A stretch of DNA of 64,000 nt from Pyropia haitanensis (lineage: Eukaryota; Rhodophyta; Bangiophyceae; Bangiales; Bangiaceae), in the NCBI GenBank assembly GCA_008729055.1, contig SDUX01000009.1, forward strand, positions 256,806 to 320,805, given 5' to 3'. Below are positions 21,903 through 31,883 of this stretch, piece after piece. A program made the translations under genes and the position numbers. Below the pieces are notes generated by a model. It worked only from the letters and a program-made list of their open reading frames with translations. It was not told the DNA's origin and made no database searches. Position 1 is the stretch's first letter. Every line of letters starts with the position of its first letter.

Positions 21903-23594
21903 ATGGCGGATCTCCCTCCCGGTGGCAGGGGCCGCGGTGCGCCGTCGGACGTGTCCCGAGTTACTCCTGCGGGTGGCGGAGGTCCCGCGGCCGGTCGTGG
22001 TCGTGGTGGGCCAACGGGGATTCCCCTCCGCCGCTCTCTTACTCCGCCCTACGGGGGGCCTCGCCGTGGCTCTCCATCTTTGGGGCCAATTGAACTACGG
22101 TCGGCCCTCGATGACTTTCGGACGGACATCTTGGCCGAGGTGTCCCGCGCGGTGACGGCCAGCCAAGCCGCCATCACGCCGTCGGTTGCTGAGGATCAAG
22201 TGGGCCAACCGGCGGAAGCCGGTGGGTCCCGCACAAGCAAGAAGGAGGGTGGCCCCAAGGCCCGACGCCGCTCGCGGCGTCGCCGACACTCTTCGTCGGG
22301 CTCTTCTGGGGAGTCGTCGTCCTCGTCGGCCAACGAGGATGACGTGGGCCGTCATGATCAAGGTGAATCGCCGTCCTCCGCAGGCCCTCAAGTTATCGCG
22401 GCGGCCGACGATCGCTTTTCGCGTGTGCTGGACTACAACACCTACCGCCTCCGGAACCGGATCGAGGCCTATGGGGCCAAGGAAGCCGGCAAGGTGGGGC
22501 GGATGGCCAAGAACATGAAACACTCTTTTGGGGGCTTTCCTCCCTTTTCGGGCAAGGAGCCTTTGAAGGTCTTCTCATGGCTTCGCAAGTTTACCAAGGC
22601 CTGCGACGACAACGGTGTTTCGGAGGGGATGGCCCTCTACGTGGTTCCCCACTTCCTTTCCGGGGACGCGGAGGCCCGATACAGGTGGGCCCTCCCTGAC
22701 TCTACGGGTGCCACCAGCGGGGCGGCCATCACTTCCTACCCCGAGGCCATCAACTGGTTCTTGGAGACCTACGCGGAGCCCCACACGTTGGCCCTGGCGC
22801 AGGACAAGTTTAGTCGGGCGACCAAGGAGGCCGACGAGTCCGTCGAGGCCTTTTCCCTTCGGCTGCGTGGCCTCTCGGAGTCCTGCGGGAATATTCACTC
22901 GGAGGGCACCATGAAGCAGCAGCTTATTCAAGGCCTACCGGAGTTCCTTCGAACGGACGCGTTTGTCTACAACGAGCCCTCGTGCACCTACCAGAGGCTG
23001 GTCACCTATACGGCCGGCAAGTTCAAGGCGGCCAAGGATGTGATCGAGTTGGCCAAGGGGAGCTCCAAGGAGTCGGATGGAGGCCGACGGTCTTCGTTTG
23101 GCCCCCGCCCGGCGACCCCCCGGCCACGACTTCCAATGATGGCCATGGATGCGATGGAAGGCCGTCAAGAGATTGATCAAGGCAAGTCGGGCCGACGGGA
23201 TGGACGGGCGACTTCGTCCGAGTGGGCGTATGAGCCCGCCACTCGTCGTCACCTGGCGGCTCGGACGCCGGAGGCCCGTGGGTCTCTACGTTGCTACGTG
23301 TGCTGGGAGGCCGGTCACATGGCCCACCAGTGCCCCAAGTTGTCGGCCGTCCAGCGCGACCAAGTGGTGAAGGCCCGCGATGCCTTCCTCAACTCTACGC
23401 GGGGCCACAAGAAGGTGGCCGACGAGGCCAGCTACCGCGCGCAGCGGGACGTCAATCGACGGACCCGCATCGCCGTGGTGCAGGCCCTAGTGGACGGGAT
23501 TGATCAGTCCGACGAGGAGGAGAACGCCCGTCGGGAGGCCCACGTGACGCGGGCCAAGCCGGCCGGCCCTCCCCCGTCGTCGGGGGAAGCCTAG
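21903..23594 (+). CDS. gag of second chromovirus
   Basis: 563 residues from ATG 21903 to TAG 23592. The N-terminal third is Gly/Arg/Ser-rich and probably disordered, followed by a retrotransposon gag domain (FPPFSGKEPLKVFSWLRKF, around codons 210-230) and a zinc knuckle CYVCWEAGHMAHQCP near codon 465. The reading frame is open further upstream into the LTR, but the ATG after the leader is the sensible start. Pol overlaps in the -1 frame. Confidence 0.9.
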   Translation: MADLPPGGRGRGAPSDVSRVTPAGGGGPAAGRGRGGPTGIPLRRSLTPPYGGPRRGSPSLGPIELRSALDDFRTDILAEVSRAVTASQAAITPSVAEDQVGQPAEAGGSRTSKKEGGPKARRRSRRRRHSSSGSSGESSSSSANEDDVGRHDQGESPSSAGPQVIAAADDRFSRVLDYNTYRLRNRIEAYGAKEAGKVGRMAKNMKHSFGGFPPFSGKEPLKVFSWLRKFTKACDDNGVSEGMALYVVPHFLSGDAEARYRWALPDSTGATSGAAITSYPEAINWFLETYAEPHTLALAQDKFSRATKEADESVEAFSLRLRGLSESCGNIHSEGTMKQQLIQGLPEFLRTDAFVYNEPSCTYQRLVTYTAGKFKAAKDVIELAKGSSKESDGGRRSSFGPRPATPRPRLPMMAMDAMEGRQEIDQGKSGRRDGRATSSEWAYEPATRRHLAARTPEARGSLRCYVCWEAGHMAHQCPKLSAVQRDQVVKARDAFLNSTRGHKKVADEASYRAQRDVNRRTRIAVVQALVDGIDQSDEEENARREAHVTRAKPAGPPPSSGEA

Positions 23595-23596
23595 CG

Positions 23597-26500
23597 GGGA
23601 GTGGGTTTTCGCCTACTCCCCGCCCCTGGGATAGAACCTGCACGCCTACTACGTTTGCATCTACGACTTCCCGTTGCCCTCCGGTACTCCGCCGTCGGGC
23701 CCCTGCTTATGGGCCGGAGGAGTACCATCGTGGGGCCCCCTATGCGTTTAAGGGGACCCTCCTTGTTCTTCGTAAGAGAAACTTTGAGATTGAGACGGCC
23801 ATCCAGTTGACTCATCGGCACAAGGCCCAACCAACCCGGGCAGTTTTGGACACCGGCGCGGGCCCAAGCGTTATCCGTGAGGACTTCCTTCCTGAGGGCT
23901 GGCGGCGCTACGCTTACCGGCCCCCGAAGTCAACCCGAGTGTGCGACGCCTCGGGACAACTACTACGGGCCTGCGCGGTGCTCGAGACGACCGTCCTCGT
24001 GGAGGGAAAGGCCATGGTGTTCTCTTTCTTGGTTGTCAAGGCCCTCTCCGTCCCTGTTATCCTCGGGATGGATTTCCAAAAGGAGTACGTGAAGGCCATT
24101 TACCCGGGGACGGATGCCGTGCTGTGGTACGACGGTTCCCTCACTTCGGCCGTCAGGGCGTGGACGGGCAAGGAACAAGCGGCCCCGCAGCAGAGGGCCC
24201 CTTCCCTACGACTTGACCCGGCCGCCCTAAGCCTTTCCCGGTCGGTCACCGTGGAGCCCTACTCTGTCCAGGCTGTCTTTGGCCATTGCGGGACGACGGG
24301 GCGGTGCCTACTACGGGAACGGCCAGCCAAGATGGCCGAGAAGGGGATTTTATTACACAACGCGTTGGCCGACGTCAAGGCCCGACGAGACTTCCGGTTC
24401 TACTTGACCAACATCACCGCGAGGCCTGTCAACCTCCCCAAGGGCTTTGTCGTGGGCCTTGTTGAGCCCTACCACGGGCCCGTTTTTGAGGCCGACGATG
24501 GGACGTGCTCACCCCTCGGTGAAGGGGCCGACACGGTAGCAGAGGTGACGCAAGGGCCGGAGGCTGACGGTGGTGGATCGCATGGGCCCATTCTCAACCC
24601 AGAACAGGCTCCCGACGCTCCTCCCCCGCCGGACGAATCCGCGGCCCAACGTCAAGACGGCCCCAAGTTGCCATGGGTGGCCTACGAGTTGATCCCCCCC
24701 GAGTTGCATGAGGCCGTCCGAGATTTGGTCGGCCGCTACCAAGGATTATGGGACGGGACTCTGGGCCGCATGGACATCACGCCGCACCGGATCACGTTGG
24801 CCCCGGGGTCTCGACCCGTGCGTTCACAACCTTACCGGACGGGCCTCTACCACCGAGGGCTCATCGCGGACCAAGTGGCCAAGCAACTTAAGCTGGGCGT
24901 CATCGAGCCTTCGCAGGCCGAGTGGTCCTTCCCGGTGGTCATCGTCCCCAAGCCCGACGGGTCTCCGAGGTTCTGCGTGGACTACAGAAGGCTCAACGAC
25001 ATGACGGTCAAAGACACGTACCCTCTGCCCAGGATGGACGATTGTATTGACTTCTTGGGCGAGGCCACCGTGTTCTCCGTGTTGGACTGTAACATGGGCT
25101 ATTGGCAAATCCCGGTGGCCGTCGAGGACCAGGACAAGACCACGTTTACGTGCCACGAGGGGACCTACAGATATGTTCGCCTTCCCTTCGGCCTCACCAA
25201 TGCACCCGCGACCTTCCAGCGGGCCATCGACATGCTCCTCGCGGGCCTCAAGTGGAAGTCCGTGCTTGTCTACCTGGACGACGTGATCGTCTTCTCAAGA
25301 TCGGCCCAAGAGCACGTGGGCCACCTGGAGGAGGTCTTCTCGTTGATTGCGAAGGCCGGCATATCCCTCAAGGCCAGCAAGTGCTTCCTCTTCCAGGAGG
25401 AGGTCGAGTATCTGGGCCACATCGTCGGCAAGGGCCACGTCAGGGTGAACGAGAAGAACCTCGTGGGGCTACGGAAAGCCGAGCTCCCAACGACCAAGAA
25501 GAGCCTGCGAAGTTTCCTTGGCATGTGTAATGTCTATCGGAGGTTTGTGAAGGACTACGCCGCCGTCGCCAGGCCGTTGACGGCCCTCACAAGTTCTAAG
25601 GTGGCCGACCCGCTGCCCAAGTTCAATGAGGAGCAGGTCAAGGCCTTCGAAGATCTCAAGTGGCGGCTGACCCACACGCCCATTTTGGCCTTGCCGCGAC
25701 GGACGGGCCAATACACCGTGGATACCGACGCCAGTGCGGCCCAAGTGGGCTGCGTCCTACTCCAAGAGCACCCCGGAGGCGGCCACAAGCCCGTCGGGTA
25801 CTGGAGTAGGCCCCTGTCGTCGGCCGAGAGGAACTACAGCACGACGGAGCGGGAGTGCCTCGCCGTCGTGTGGGCCCTCTTCCTTCTTCGGCCCTACCTG
25901 TTGGGAACTCGGTTTATTGTGCGGACAGACCACACGGCTCTCAAGTGGATGCTCCACATGGACGGGGCTCACGGCCGGTTAGCCCAATGGAGGTTACGGT
26001 TGGCCGAGTTTGACTACCTGGTGGAGACCCGGAGCGGGGCGGCCCACCATGCGGCGGACACGATTTCGAGGCTGACTACCTCGGGGGCCGACTTGAGCCC
26101 CATCCCGGAGGAGATCCCGTGCCTCACACTGGCCAACTTTGCTCGCGGGTGGGTGGCCCCCGACCCCAAGACTAACAAGGGCTACCCCCCGCTGACGCTC
26201 GAGAGGCTTGTGAAGGCCCAATCGACGGACATCCGCTGCCAGTCTGTGAGGGCAGAGATGGACAAGAACGCCCACTCAAGGTTCGGGGAGACCCCCGATG
26301 GCCTACTCGTCCGGCTGAGCCCTTTGGACAAGTCGGTCCAAGTTTATGTGCCGGAGGGCCTACGCCAAGAAGTTCTCACTCTGGAGCACATGCCGGCCCA
26401 CGCCGGCCACCCCGGGGTCAACAAGATGTACGCCTCCATGCGGCGGACCTACTACTGGGAGGCCATGGCGGCCGACGTGTACGACTACGTGGCCAACTGC

Positions 26501-27811
26501 GATGTGTGCGCGAAGAGCAAGGTTAGGGGCCGTCGACGGACAGCCCCGCTCCGCCTCTTCCCCGCGTCGGAGGCCCTTGCGGACGTGTGCCTGGATTTGT
26601 TGGGCCCACTGCCCACAACGGCCAGCGGCAACCGTTTCCTGTTGGTCATCGTGGACCGCTTCTCCAAGCTTACGCGGGTGGCCCCCATCCCCCGGGAAAA
26701 CGCGGAGACAGTGGCCTCGGCGTTTTGCGACACGTGGGTGGCCTCCTATGGGCCCCCCGACACGCTGTTGACGGATAATGGCCCCCAGTTGGCCTCCACC
26801 TTCTTCCGGGGCTTCTGCGGTATGTTGGGCATCCGTCGCCTGACCTCCACGGCCTACCATCCGCAGACGCAAGGCCAAGTGGAACGCTACAATCGGACCA
26901 TCGTGGCGCAGCTGAAGGCCTACGTGTCGGAGCACCAGGAGTCGTGGGACGAGTTGGTCTCTGTTCTCTCTTTGGCCTACAACTTTCGGCCGCAGCAGAG
27001 CACCGGCGTCGCCCCCTTGGAATTCGCGGCCCCCGAGAGGGTCCGCAACCTCTCCCTCGAGCGTTTGCCGGCCAGCCCGTACCCCAAGGAGGTCCCCCAG
27101 TCACCGCGGGCCGCTCGGGAGTATTATCGGGCCCGCCTGAGGAACCTGACCCACCAGGTGCGGAAGGCCTTGGCTTCAACGCAGCGGAGGTACAAGCGGG
27201 CCTACGACAAGAGGGTGAGGCCCGTCAACAAAACTCTACGTGTGGGTGACTGGGCCTACGTCGACGCCAACATCCAACACCCCAAGAAGTTGGACGAGAC
27301 TGTCTTGGGCCCTTTCCAGATTGTCGGCCGAGACGCCCACACGTTTACGGTTATGATGGGTGGCCATCCTGAGCGGGTCAGTGGGGACAACGTGGCGCGC
27401 GCCCCCACCCCGAAGGACCAAGTGGACTCCTCGACCATCCTGCGCGGACCACAAGGCCTAGCGGTGCCGTGGGACCACACCGAGACGGGCCAACAATTTG
27501 TTTGGGAGCGCTTCGTGGACTACACGCACGACGGGGAGGGCAAGCTTTGGCTACTCGTGCGCTGGTGGGGTTACGCGGCCGACGAGGATACCTGGGAGCC
27601 CCACGACAGGCTCGACGAGCGCAAGGTGGCCGAATACTGCCGGCGGATGGGCGTCGCGGTTCCTCCTACGGCCGGCGAGATAAGGGCTCTTTGGGGCCCC
27701 CTCTATGAGCTCTGCCATCCGGGCGAAGAGTTGGACGTGGCCGCAGACCCGAGCGACCCCATGAGTTTGGTGGAGGCCCTCACGATAGACCCGGGCTTTT
27801 CGTGGGCCTGA
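23597..27811 (+). CDS. pol of second chromovirus (PR-RT-RH-IN-chromodomain)
   Basis: Open in the -1 frame relative to gag from before the gag stop; no ATG until after the protease site, so it is made by frameshifting or as part of a gag-pol fusion. Counting from 23807: retropepsin LDTGAGPSVI near residue 16, RT YLDDVIVFS near 490, RNase H DTDASA near 638, integrase HHCC 860-905, core Asp ~928, Asp ~990 (LTDNGPQ), Glu ~1025 (GQVERYN), and a chromodomain at ~1230-1285 (LWLLVRWWGYAADEDTWEP). No internal stops. I saw no perfect slippery heptamer at the overlap, only an imperfect G-run near 23582. Confidence 0.93.
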   Translation, partial: GSGFSPTPRPWDRTCTPTTFASTTSRCPPVLRRRAPAYGPEEYHRGAPYAFKGTLLVLRKRNFEIETAIQLTHRHKAQPTRAVLDTGAGPSVIREDFLPEGWRRYAYRPPKSTRVCDASGQLLRACAVLETTVLVEGKAMVFSFLVVKALSVPVILGMDFQKEYVKAIYPGTDAVLWYDGSLTSAVRAWTGKEQAAPQQRAPSLRLDPAALSLSRSVTVEPYSVQAVFGHCGTTGRCLLRERPAKMAEKGILLHNALADVKARRDFRFYLTNITARPVNLPKGFVVGLVEPYHGPVFEADDGTCSPLGEGADTVAEVTQGPEADGGGSHGPILNPEQAPDAPPPPDESAAQRQDGPKLPWVAYELIPPELHEAVRDLVGRYQGLWDGTLGRMDITPHRITLAPGSRPVRSQPYRTGLYHRGLIADQVAKQLKLGVIEPSQAEWSFPVVIVPKPDGSPRFCVDYRRLNDMTVKDTYPLPRMDDCIDFLGEATVFSVLDCNMGYWQIPVAVEDQDKTTFTCHEGTYRYVRLPFGLTNAPATFQRAIDMLLAGLKWKSVLVYLDDVIVFSRSAQEHVGHLEEVFSLIAKAGISLKASKCFLFQEEVEYLGHIVGKGHVRVNEKNLVGLRKAELPTTKKSLRSFLGMCNVYRRFVKDYAAVARPLTALTSSKVADPLPKFNEEQVKAFEDLKWRLTHTPILALPRRTGQYTVDTDASAAQVGCVLLQEHPGGGHKPVGYWSRPLSSAERNYSTTERECLAVVWALFLLRPYLLGTRFIVRTDHTALKWMLHMDGAHGRLAQWRLRLAEFDYLVETRSGAAHHAADTISRLTTSGADLSPIPEEIPCLTLANFARGWVAPDPKTNKGYPPLTLERLVKAQSTDIRCQSVRAEMDKNAHSRFGETPDGLLVRLSPLDKSVQVYVPEGLRQEVLTLEHMPAHAGHPGVNKMYASMRRTYYWEAMAADVYDYVANCDVCAKSKVRGRRRTAPLRLFPASEALADVCLDLLGPLPTTASGNRFLLVIVDRFSKLTRVAPIPRENAETVASAFCDTWVASYGPPDTLLTDNGPQLASTFFRGFCGMLGIRRLTSTAYHPQTQGQVERYNRTIVAQLKAYVSEHQESWDELVSVLSLAYNFRPQQSTGVAPLEFAAPERVRNLSLERLPASPYPKEVPQSPRAAREYYRARLRNLTHQVRKALASTQRRYKRAYDKRVRPVNKTLRVGDWAYVDANIQHPKKLDETVLGPFQIVGRDAHTFTVMMGGHPERVSGDNVARAPTPKDQVDSSTILRGPQGLAVPWDHTETGQQFVWERFVDYTHDGEGKLWLLVRWWGYAADEDTWEPHDRLDERKVAEYCRRMGVAVPPTAGEIRALWGPLYELCHPGEELDVAADPSDPMSLVEALTIDPGFSWA

Positions 27812-28078
27812 GGCGGCCGCGAGCTGGCGACCTGCCTGCCGGACCGCCCGGCTGCACCGCTGAGTCAAGGGTACTATGGGGCCACCGGTGTTATGTCGGA
27901 GAGGCGACGTGCCATGGTCGAAGCCAAGACTGTTCGAAAAAGGGGGGCTACTTTTGCCACGTGGCCGTCGTCACGCCCATCTTGCTCCCCGGCTTCCATT
28001 TCCGCCAAGTCCCGTCTTCTTCCGATGCGGTCCGACCGGATTCGGGCCGTTGCAACACTGTCAAATCAAGGGGCAACT

Positions 28079-28932
28079 TTATTTGGGGCTGCAACGCACC
28101 TGGCGGGATCGATTGCTTACAGTCGTGTCTTTCCCCGGCGGCGTCCTCCGTCCCCCCGCCCGTGACGTCCACTCTTCCCATCGGTGTTGGCCAACCTGAC
28201 GGTGCCCTACGTGCTCATGACGTCGGCCACCGTCGGGCCGAACGCGACAACCCCAAGACCCGGGGCACGAGGACGGCCGGCACGGTCCCACTTGGCCCGC
28301 GGCGACGCAGGCGACGCCGGCGGCCCCCCCCCCTCCTCCTCCCGCTCCTCCTCTCCCCTCGGCCATCCTGACCATCTTCTTGATCTTCTCGTGGGCCTTG
28401 ACCTTGTCGTCCTTGGCGCCCGTCTTGGCCCCCGACATGAGGGTGGACACCTGGTCGAGGGCCCTCGCGGGAAAGTGGGACGTACGGGGTGATGGAACAA
28501 GACGGCCGCAAGGAGCAGACGCGGGGAGCCAACCACGGCCACGGAGGCGAGACAAGAGGGCCAAGGTCGACGGTCAGTGTGCCTGGTGGCCACGGTGGTG
28601 GCGGCCGTCGGTGCCCTCTCTCCCCTCTTATCCCTCTTTCCCTCCCCCACCGTCGGCGACACTTACCTTGGCTGCCGGTCGGCGCGGAGGAGGCCGTGAA
28701 GATGGACGCCGTCGTGGGTGTTGACGAGCGGGCCCACCACTTGCCGGTACGGCAGCGCCTCGAGGCCCTCCGTTGCCACGACTCGACCCCGTCGGCCAGG
28801 GCGGACAGGCCGACGTGGTGGTGGTGAGGAAGGGGCGGACAAGGGGAAGCGGAGAGGCCGGCCACGAGGAAGAGGACGGCCTACACGACGGGGACGAGCG
28901 GATTGTGGCGGGCGGTGTGGTGGCCGAGACAC
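28079..28932 (-). CDS. Candidate spliced antisense ORF between pol and 3' LTR
   Basis: Two minus-strand open stretches joined by a consensus intron. The upstream exon ends at 28667 with AAG|GTAAGT (intron first base 28666); the intron ends ...GCGAG at 28464; the downstream exon starts at 28463. The phase matches: AG plus G gives Arg, and the frame continues with a Lys-rich segment (SGAKTGAKDDKVKAHEKIKK) of normal composition, then Gly-rich sequence to a stop near 28079. The upstream exon has ordinary residues (YRQVVGPLVNTHDGVHLHG) but no ATG that I can assign, so a further exon may lie at higher coordinates. Antisense ORFs in this position are known in some plant LTR elements; a captured host fragment is the alternative. 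Family not recognised. Confidence 0.4.
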
Positions 28933-29143
28933 ATGCGGCGGCCTGACGAGGCCAGCGCGCGGACGAGGCCGTTATGTACCCCTCGGTGGCCGACACTCCC
29001 CCCCCTCTCTCCCCCTCTCCGCTGGCCCACCCCGACACCCTCCCAGGTCTACCCTGCTGGCGGCCCCCCTCTCCGGGAGGCCTCTCACGCGTGCCACCCT
29101 TGAGTGCGGCCGGCGGGGACGCTCGGCCTCGGTGAAGGGGCCA

Positions 29144-29765
29144 TGTAGCGTTTGGGGCCTCTGGTGGCGGCCTGACGAGGCCTACGTTGCGGCGGTCCCG
29201 CGTTACCTGGCGGCCCGCGGTGGCATGGTGGCGGACTCGATCCGGGTGGCGGTTGTGGCGGCCCTTCCCCCTGGTTGGACTTGGTGGCCTGCTACTTACG
29301 GTTTCTCTTGCATTTGTTCTCATCGATTTTCACTGCGTGATTTCGTGCTTTTCGCCCTTTTTTCCCATTGGGTTTTTGGGCGGATTGCATCTGTGTGAGG
29401 GTTTTTCGCTTGCATCTGAGTGGAGGGATTTTAGCGTGGAGCGGGGTGCCCCGGCGGGGCAGGTGCACGCTGGCACTTGGCCCGCTGGAGGCGCCCCTGA
29501 GAGGGGGCGCCCTGGTGGCCCCTCGGGGGGTGGTGTGGAGAGCTCTTAGGGGCTTGGCCCGCGGGCCACGCGAGATCCTTTTTGTAACACAACGTTGCTT
29601 TGGGTTCTCCTTCCCCTTGGGCATTAGCCTTTTCCCTTACCTCTGGCTGTTGAGGTGGGCAAGTGTGTGTGGGACTCCCTGGCCCGTTCCTTCTGGTAGC
29701 CCTCTGTTCTCTGGCGGTGGCGACGCGGGGCGGACAAGAGCCGCAGAACGGCCAATAACGCTACA
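29144..29765 (+). repeat. 3' LTR of second chromovirus
   Basis: 622 bp, differing from the 5' LTR at about three positions (near 29580, 29587 and 29739). Confidence 0.95.
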
Positions 29766-29770
29766 GTTGG

Positions 29771-30019
29771 AGCGTCGGTCCAGCCGAGGCCTGTGTCTCT
29801 CTCGATGTACTGAGAGCTGACGAAGTTGTTTCCTGGCTGGCGGTGGAGCGCGACTGGGAAGACCTCAGCACTCGGCACGGTGTCACAGTCATGCCTGATG
29901 AGGTACCGACGACTGCAGACGAGCTACGGGCGGCACGCTTTTTCGTGAACGCTTTTGTTGGTGATGCTACTGCGCACGAGGGAGGCGAGGAAGGTGCTGG
30001 TAGTGAAGACGACAACTGA
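29771..30019 (+). pseudogene. Unrecognised gene, 3' end after retroelement insertion
   Basis: 82 codons and a TGA (30017-30019), continuing in frame from 21129. Ordinary, fairly acidic protein with an Asp/Glu-rich tail (EGGEEGAGSEDDN) and a Trp-containing segment (VVSWLAVERDWEDL). Together with 20965-21129 this makes the last ~138 residues of a protein whose N terminus is outside the window. Function unknown. Confidence 0.55.
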
Positions 30020-30186
30020 ATGCGCACTAAAAGTAGGCATTTCACACGGGCTTTGCCAGCAGACGCCACTAAGCACGGGAGGAAGAGCGACCACCATAGA
30101 GGTGCGTCGCCGACGCGGCAGCGACCACGCCGACCATTGCAACATCGTCCTGATGACGACCGCTGCAAAGTCGCCTCCCGCCAACG

Positions 30187-31040
30187 AGAGACGCACGCCG
30201 CCATCGCCGCCGCAGACAGCCTTCAACGCCGCACTCCCCCCCACGCCAGAAGGAGACGCACGCCGTCACCTCCGCCGCACCCCCCCAACGCCAGCGAGAG
30301 ACGCACGTCGCCACCGCCGCCGCACCCCCCCACAGCGCAAAGGAGAGACGCACGGCGTCACCGCCGCCGCACCACCCCCGACGCCAGCGAGACGCACGTC
30401 GCCAGCGCCGCCGCACCCCCCTCCATGCCAGGGAGACGCACACAGCCACCGCCGCCGCCCCCCCCCCCAGCGCAAAAGAAAGACGCACGCCGTCACCGCC
30501 GCCGCAGCCCCCCACACGCCAGTGAGACGCACGCCGTCACCGCCGCCGCACCCCCCCCCGCGCACGGGAGACGCACGTCGCCATCGCCGCCGCACCCCCC
30601 CGCAGGCCAGGGAGACGCACGCCGTCACCGCCGCCGCACCACCCCCCAGCGCAAGGGAGAGACGCACGCCGTCACCGCCGCCGCAACCCCCCCCAGGCCA
30701 GGGAGACGCACGCCGTCACCGCCGCCGCGCCCCCCGCCACGCCAGGGAGACGCACGTCGCCATCGCCGCCGCCCCCCCCCCAGCGCAAAGGAAAGACGCA
30801 CGCCGTCACCGCAGCCGCAACCCCCCCCAGGCCAGGGAGACGCACGCCGTCACCGCCGCCGCACCCCCCGCCACGCCAGGGAGACGCACGCGGCCACCGC
30901 TGCTCCCCACCCCCCAACGCCAGCGAGAGACGCTCGCCGCTACCGCCGCCGCCCCCCCCCAAAAGCTAGGGAGAGACGCACGCCGTCACCGCCGCCGCCC
31001 CCCCCCCAAACGCAAGGGAGAGACGCACGCCGCGATAGCC
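30187..31040. repeat. Minisatellite, 43-48 bp unit, about 19 copies
   Basis: Each unit begins gagacgcacgccgtcaccgc and ends in a C-run and a gccagg/gcgcaa segment; unit length varies with the C-run. Read on the plus strand it gives Arg/Thr/Pro-rich repeats in all three frames, so I do not treat it as coding. Begins about 165 bp after the stop of the broken gene. Confidence 0.85.
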
Positions 31041-31883
31041 GGCAGCCCTCGACTTGTAGCCCGCGTTCCTCACGACACAGTACGACGAGTCTCCCGAATT
31101 GAGCAAGGGGACTACTGACTATCTCCCAGTACCCTTCAGTACCGCATTGTGACACCCAGTACGGGTGGTACCTTTTAGAGACGATCTCGGAAACGAAGTA
31201 GGAGGGGAAGATCGTTTCCGACATGGTATAGAACAACTCGCCCCCATCTCTGTTGTGTACGTGGCACTCGAGAATTGAATCAACTACATCAAGTCCATTT
31301 CCGTCTGAATCCGAATCGACGGCCCAAATCGGGCCTCTACCGGAGACCCACGAGCCCGTGCTGCGCTCTCATTGGCCGACAAGGTTTCGAGAGGCACGTG
31401 GCGTCTGAAATGAAACATTTCGAAAATATATGCGAGATGGTCGCGAGTTGGTACGCCACCGTTGGAAACACCCTAAGCGAGCACTTGGCAGCGTAGGTCC
31501 AGTCCTGGAACTTGATTGAGAAGTTGGAGGTATTTTGGCGTGACAGTGGAAGCCACGAGGGCAGCAGACCATTCCAGAAGCACCACGCTTGCAAGAGCCG
31601 CATGGGGCACACCGCCTGCGCTCCTTGTACGCCGCGGCTGTGCTGGCTTGTCTCCACGGTGCCGCAGACAAGTCCGCCGGCGCACACCCACGTGGACTCT
31701 CTCCCCGGTCCGCTGCTTCATCACGTCAGTGCTGTTCGTTCTCTACCTGTGCCGCCTCTTGCCCCACACACCGCCGCGTAACCCCCCGCCTCGCGTCTCG
31801 CAGCCCGCGCGTCACACCAGACGTTTACCCTTGCTCTTCCCGCCCGCGCAGTGTCGTTGCGGTCGTCGTCGCTCTTCGCAGTC
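31041..31883. other. Intergenic, no gene seen
   Basis: Mixed-composition spacer upstream of MBF1; only short open frames. The part before 31884 is CT/GC-rich and probably holds the MBF1 promoter and 5' UTR, but no core element stands out. Confidence 0.5.

Larger units (their letters stand above)
21130..29765 (+). mobile_element. Second Ty3/gypsy chromovirus, complete
   Basis: 8636 bp with 622-bp LTRs (TGTAGCG...CGCTACA) and a perfect gttgg duplication at 21125-21129 and 29766-29770. Gag, then pol in the -1 frame, then an unusual 1.3 kb gap before the 3' LTR. The two LTRs differ at only about three positions that I can see, so the insertion is young. Unrelated in sequence to elements A-C although also a chromovirus. 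Confidence 0.95.

Noticed and set aside
29955..31118. 387- and 360-codon Arg/Pro/Thr repeat proteins.
   Set aside because: They are translations of the minisatellite, open in more than one frame, with no independent coding signal.
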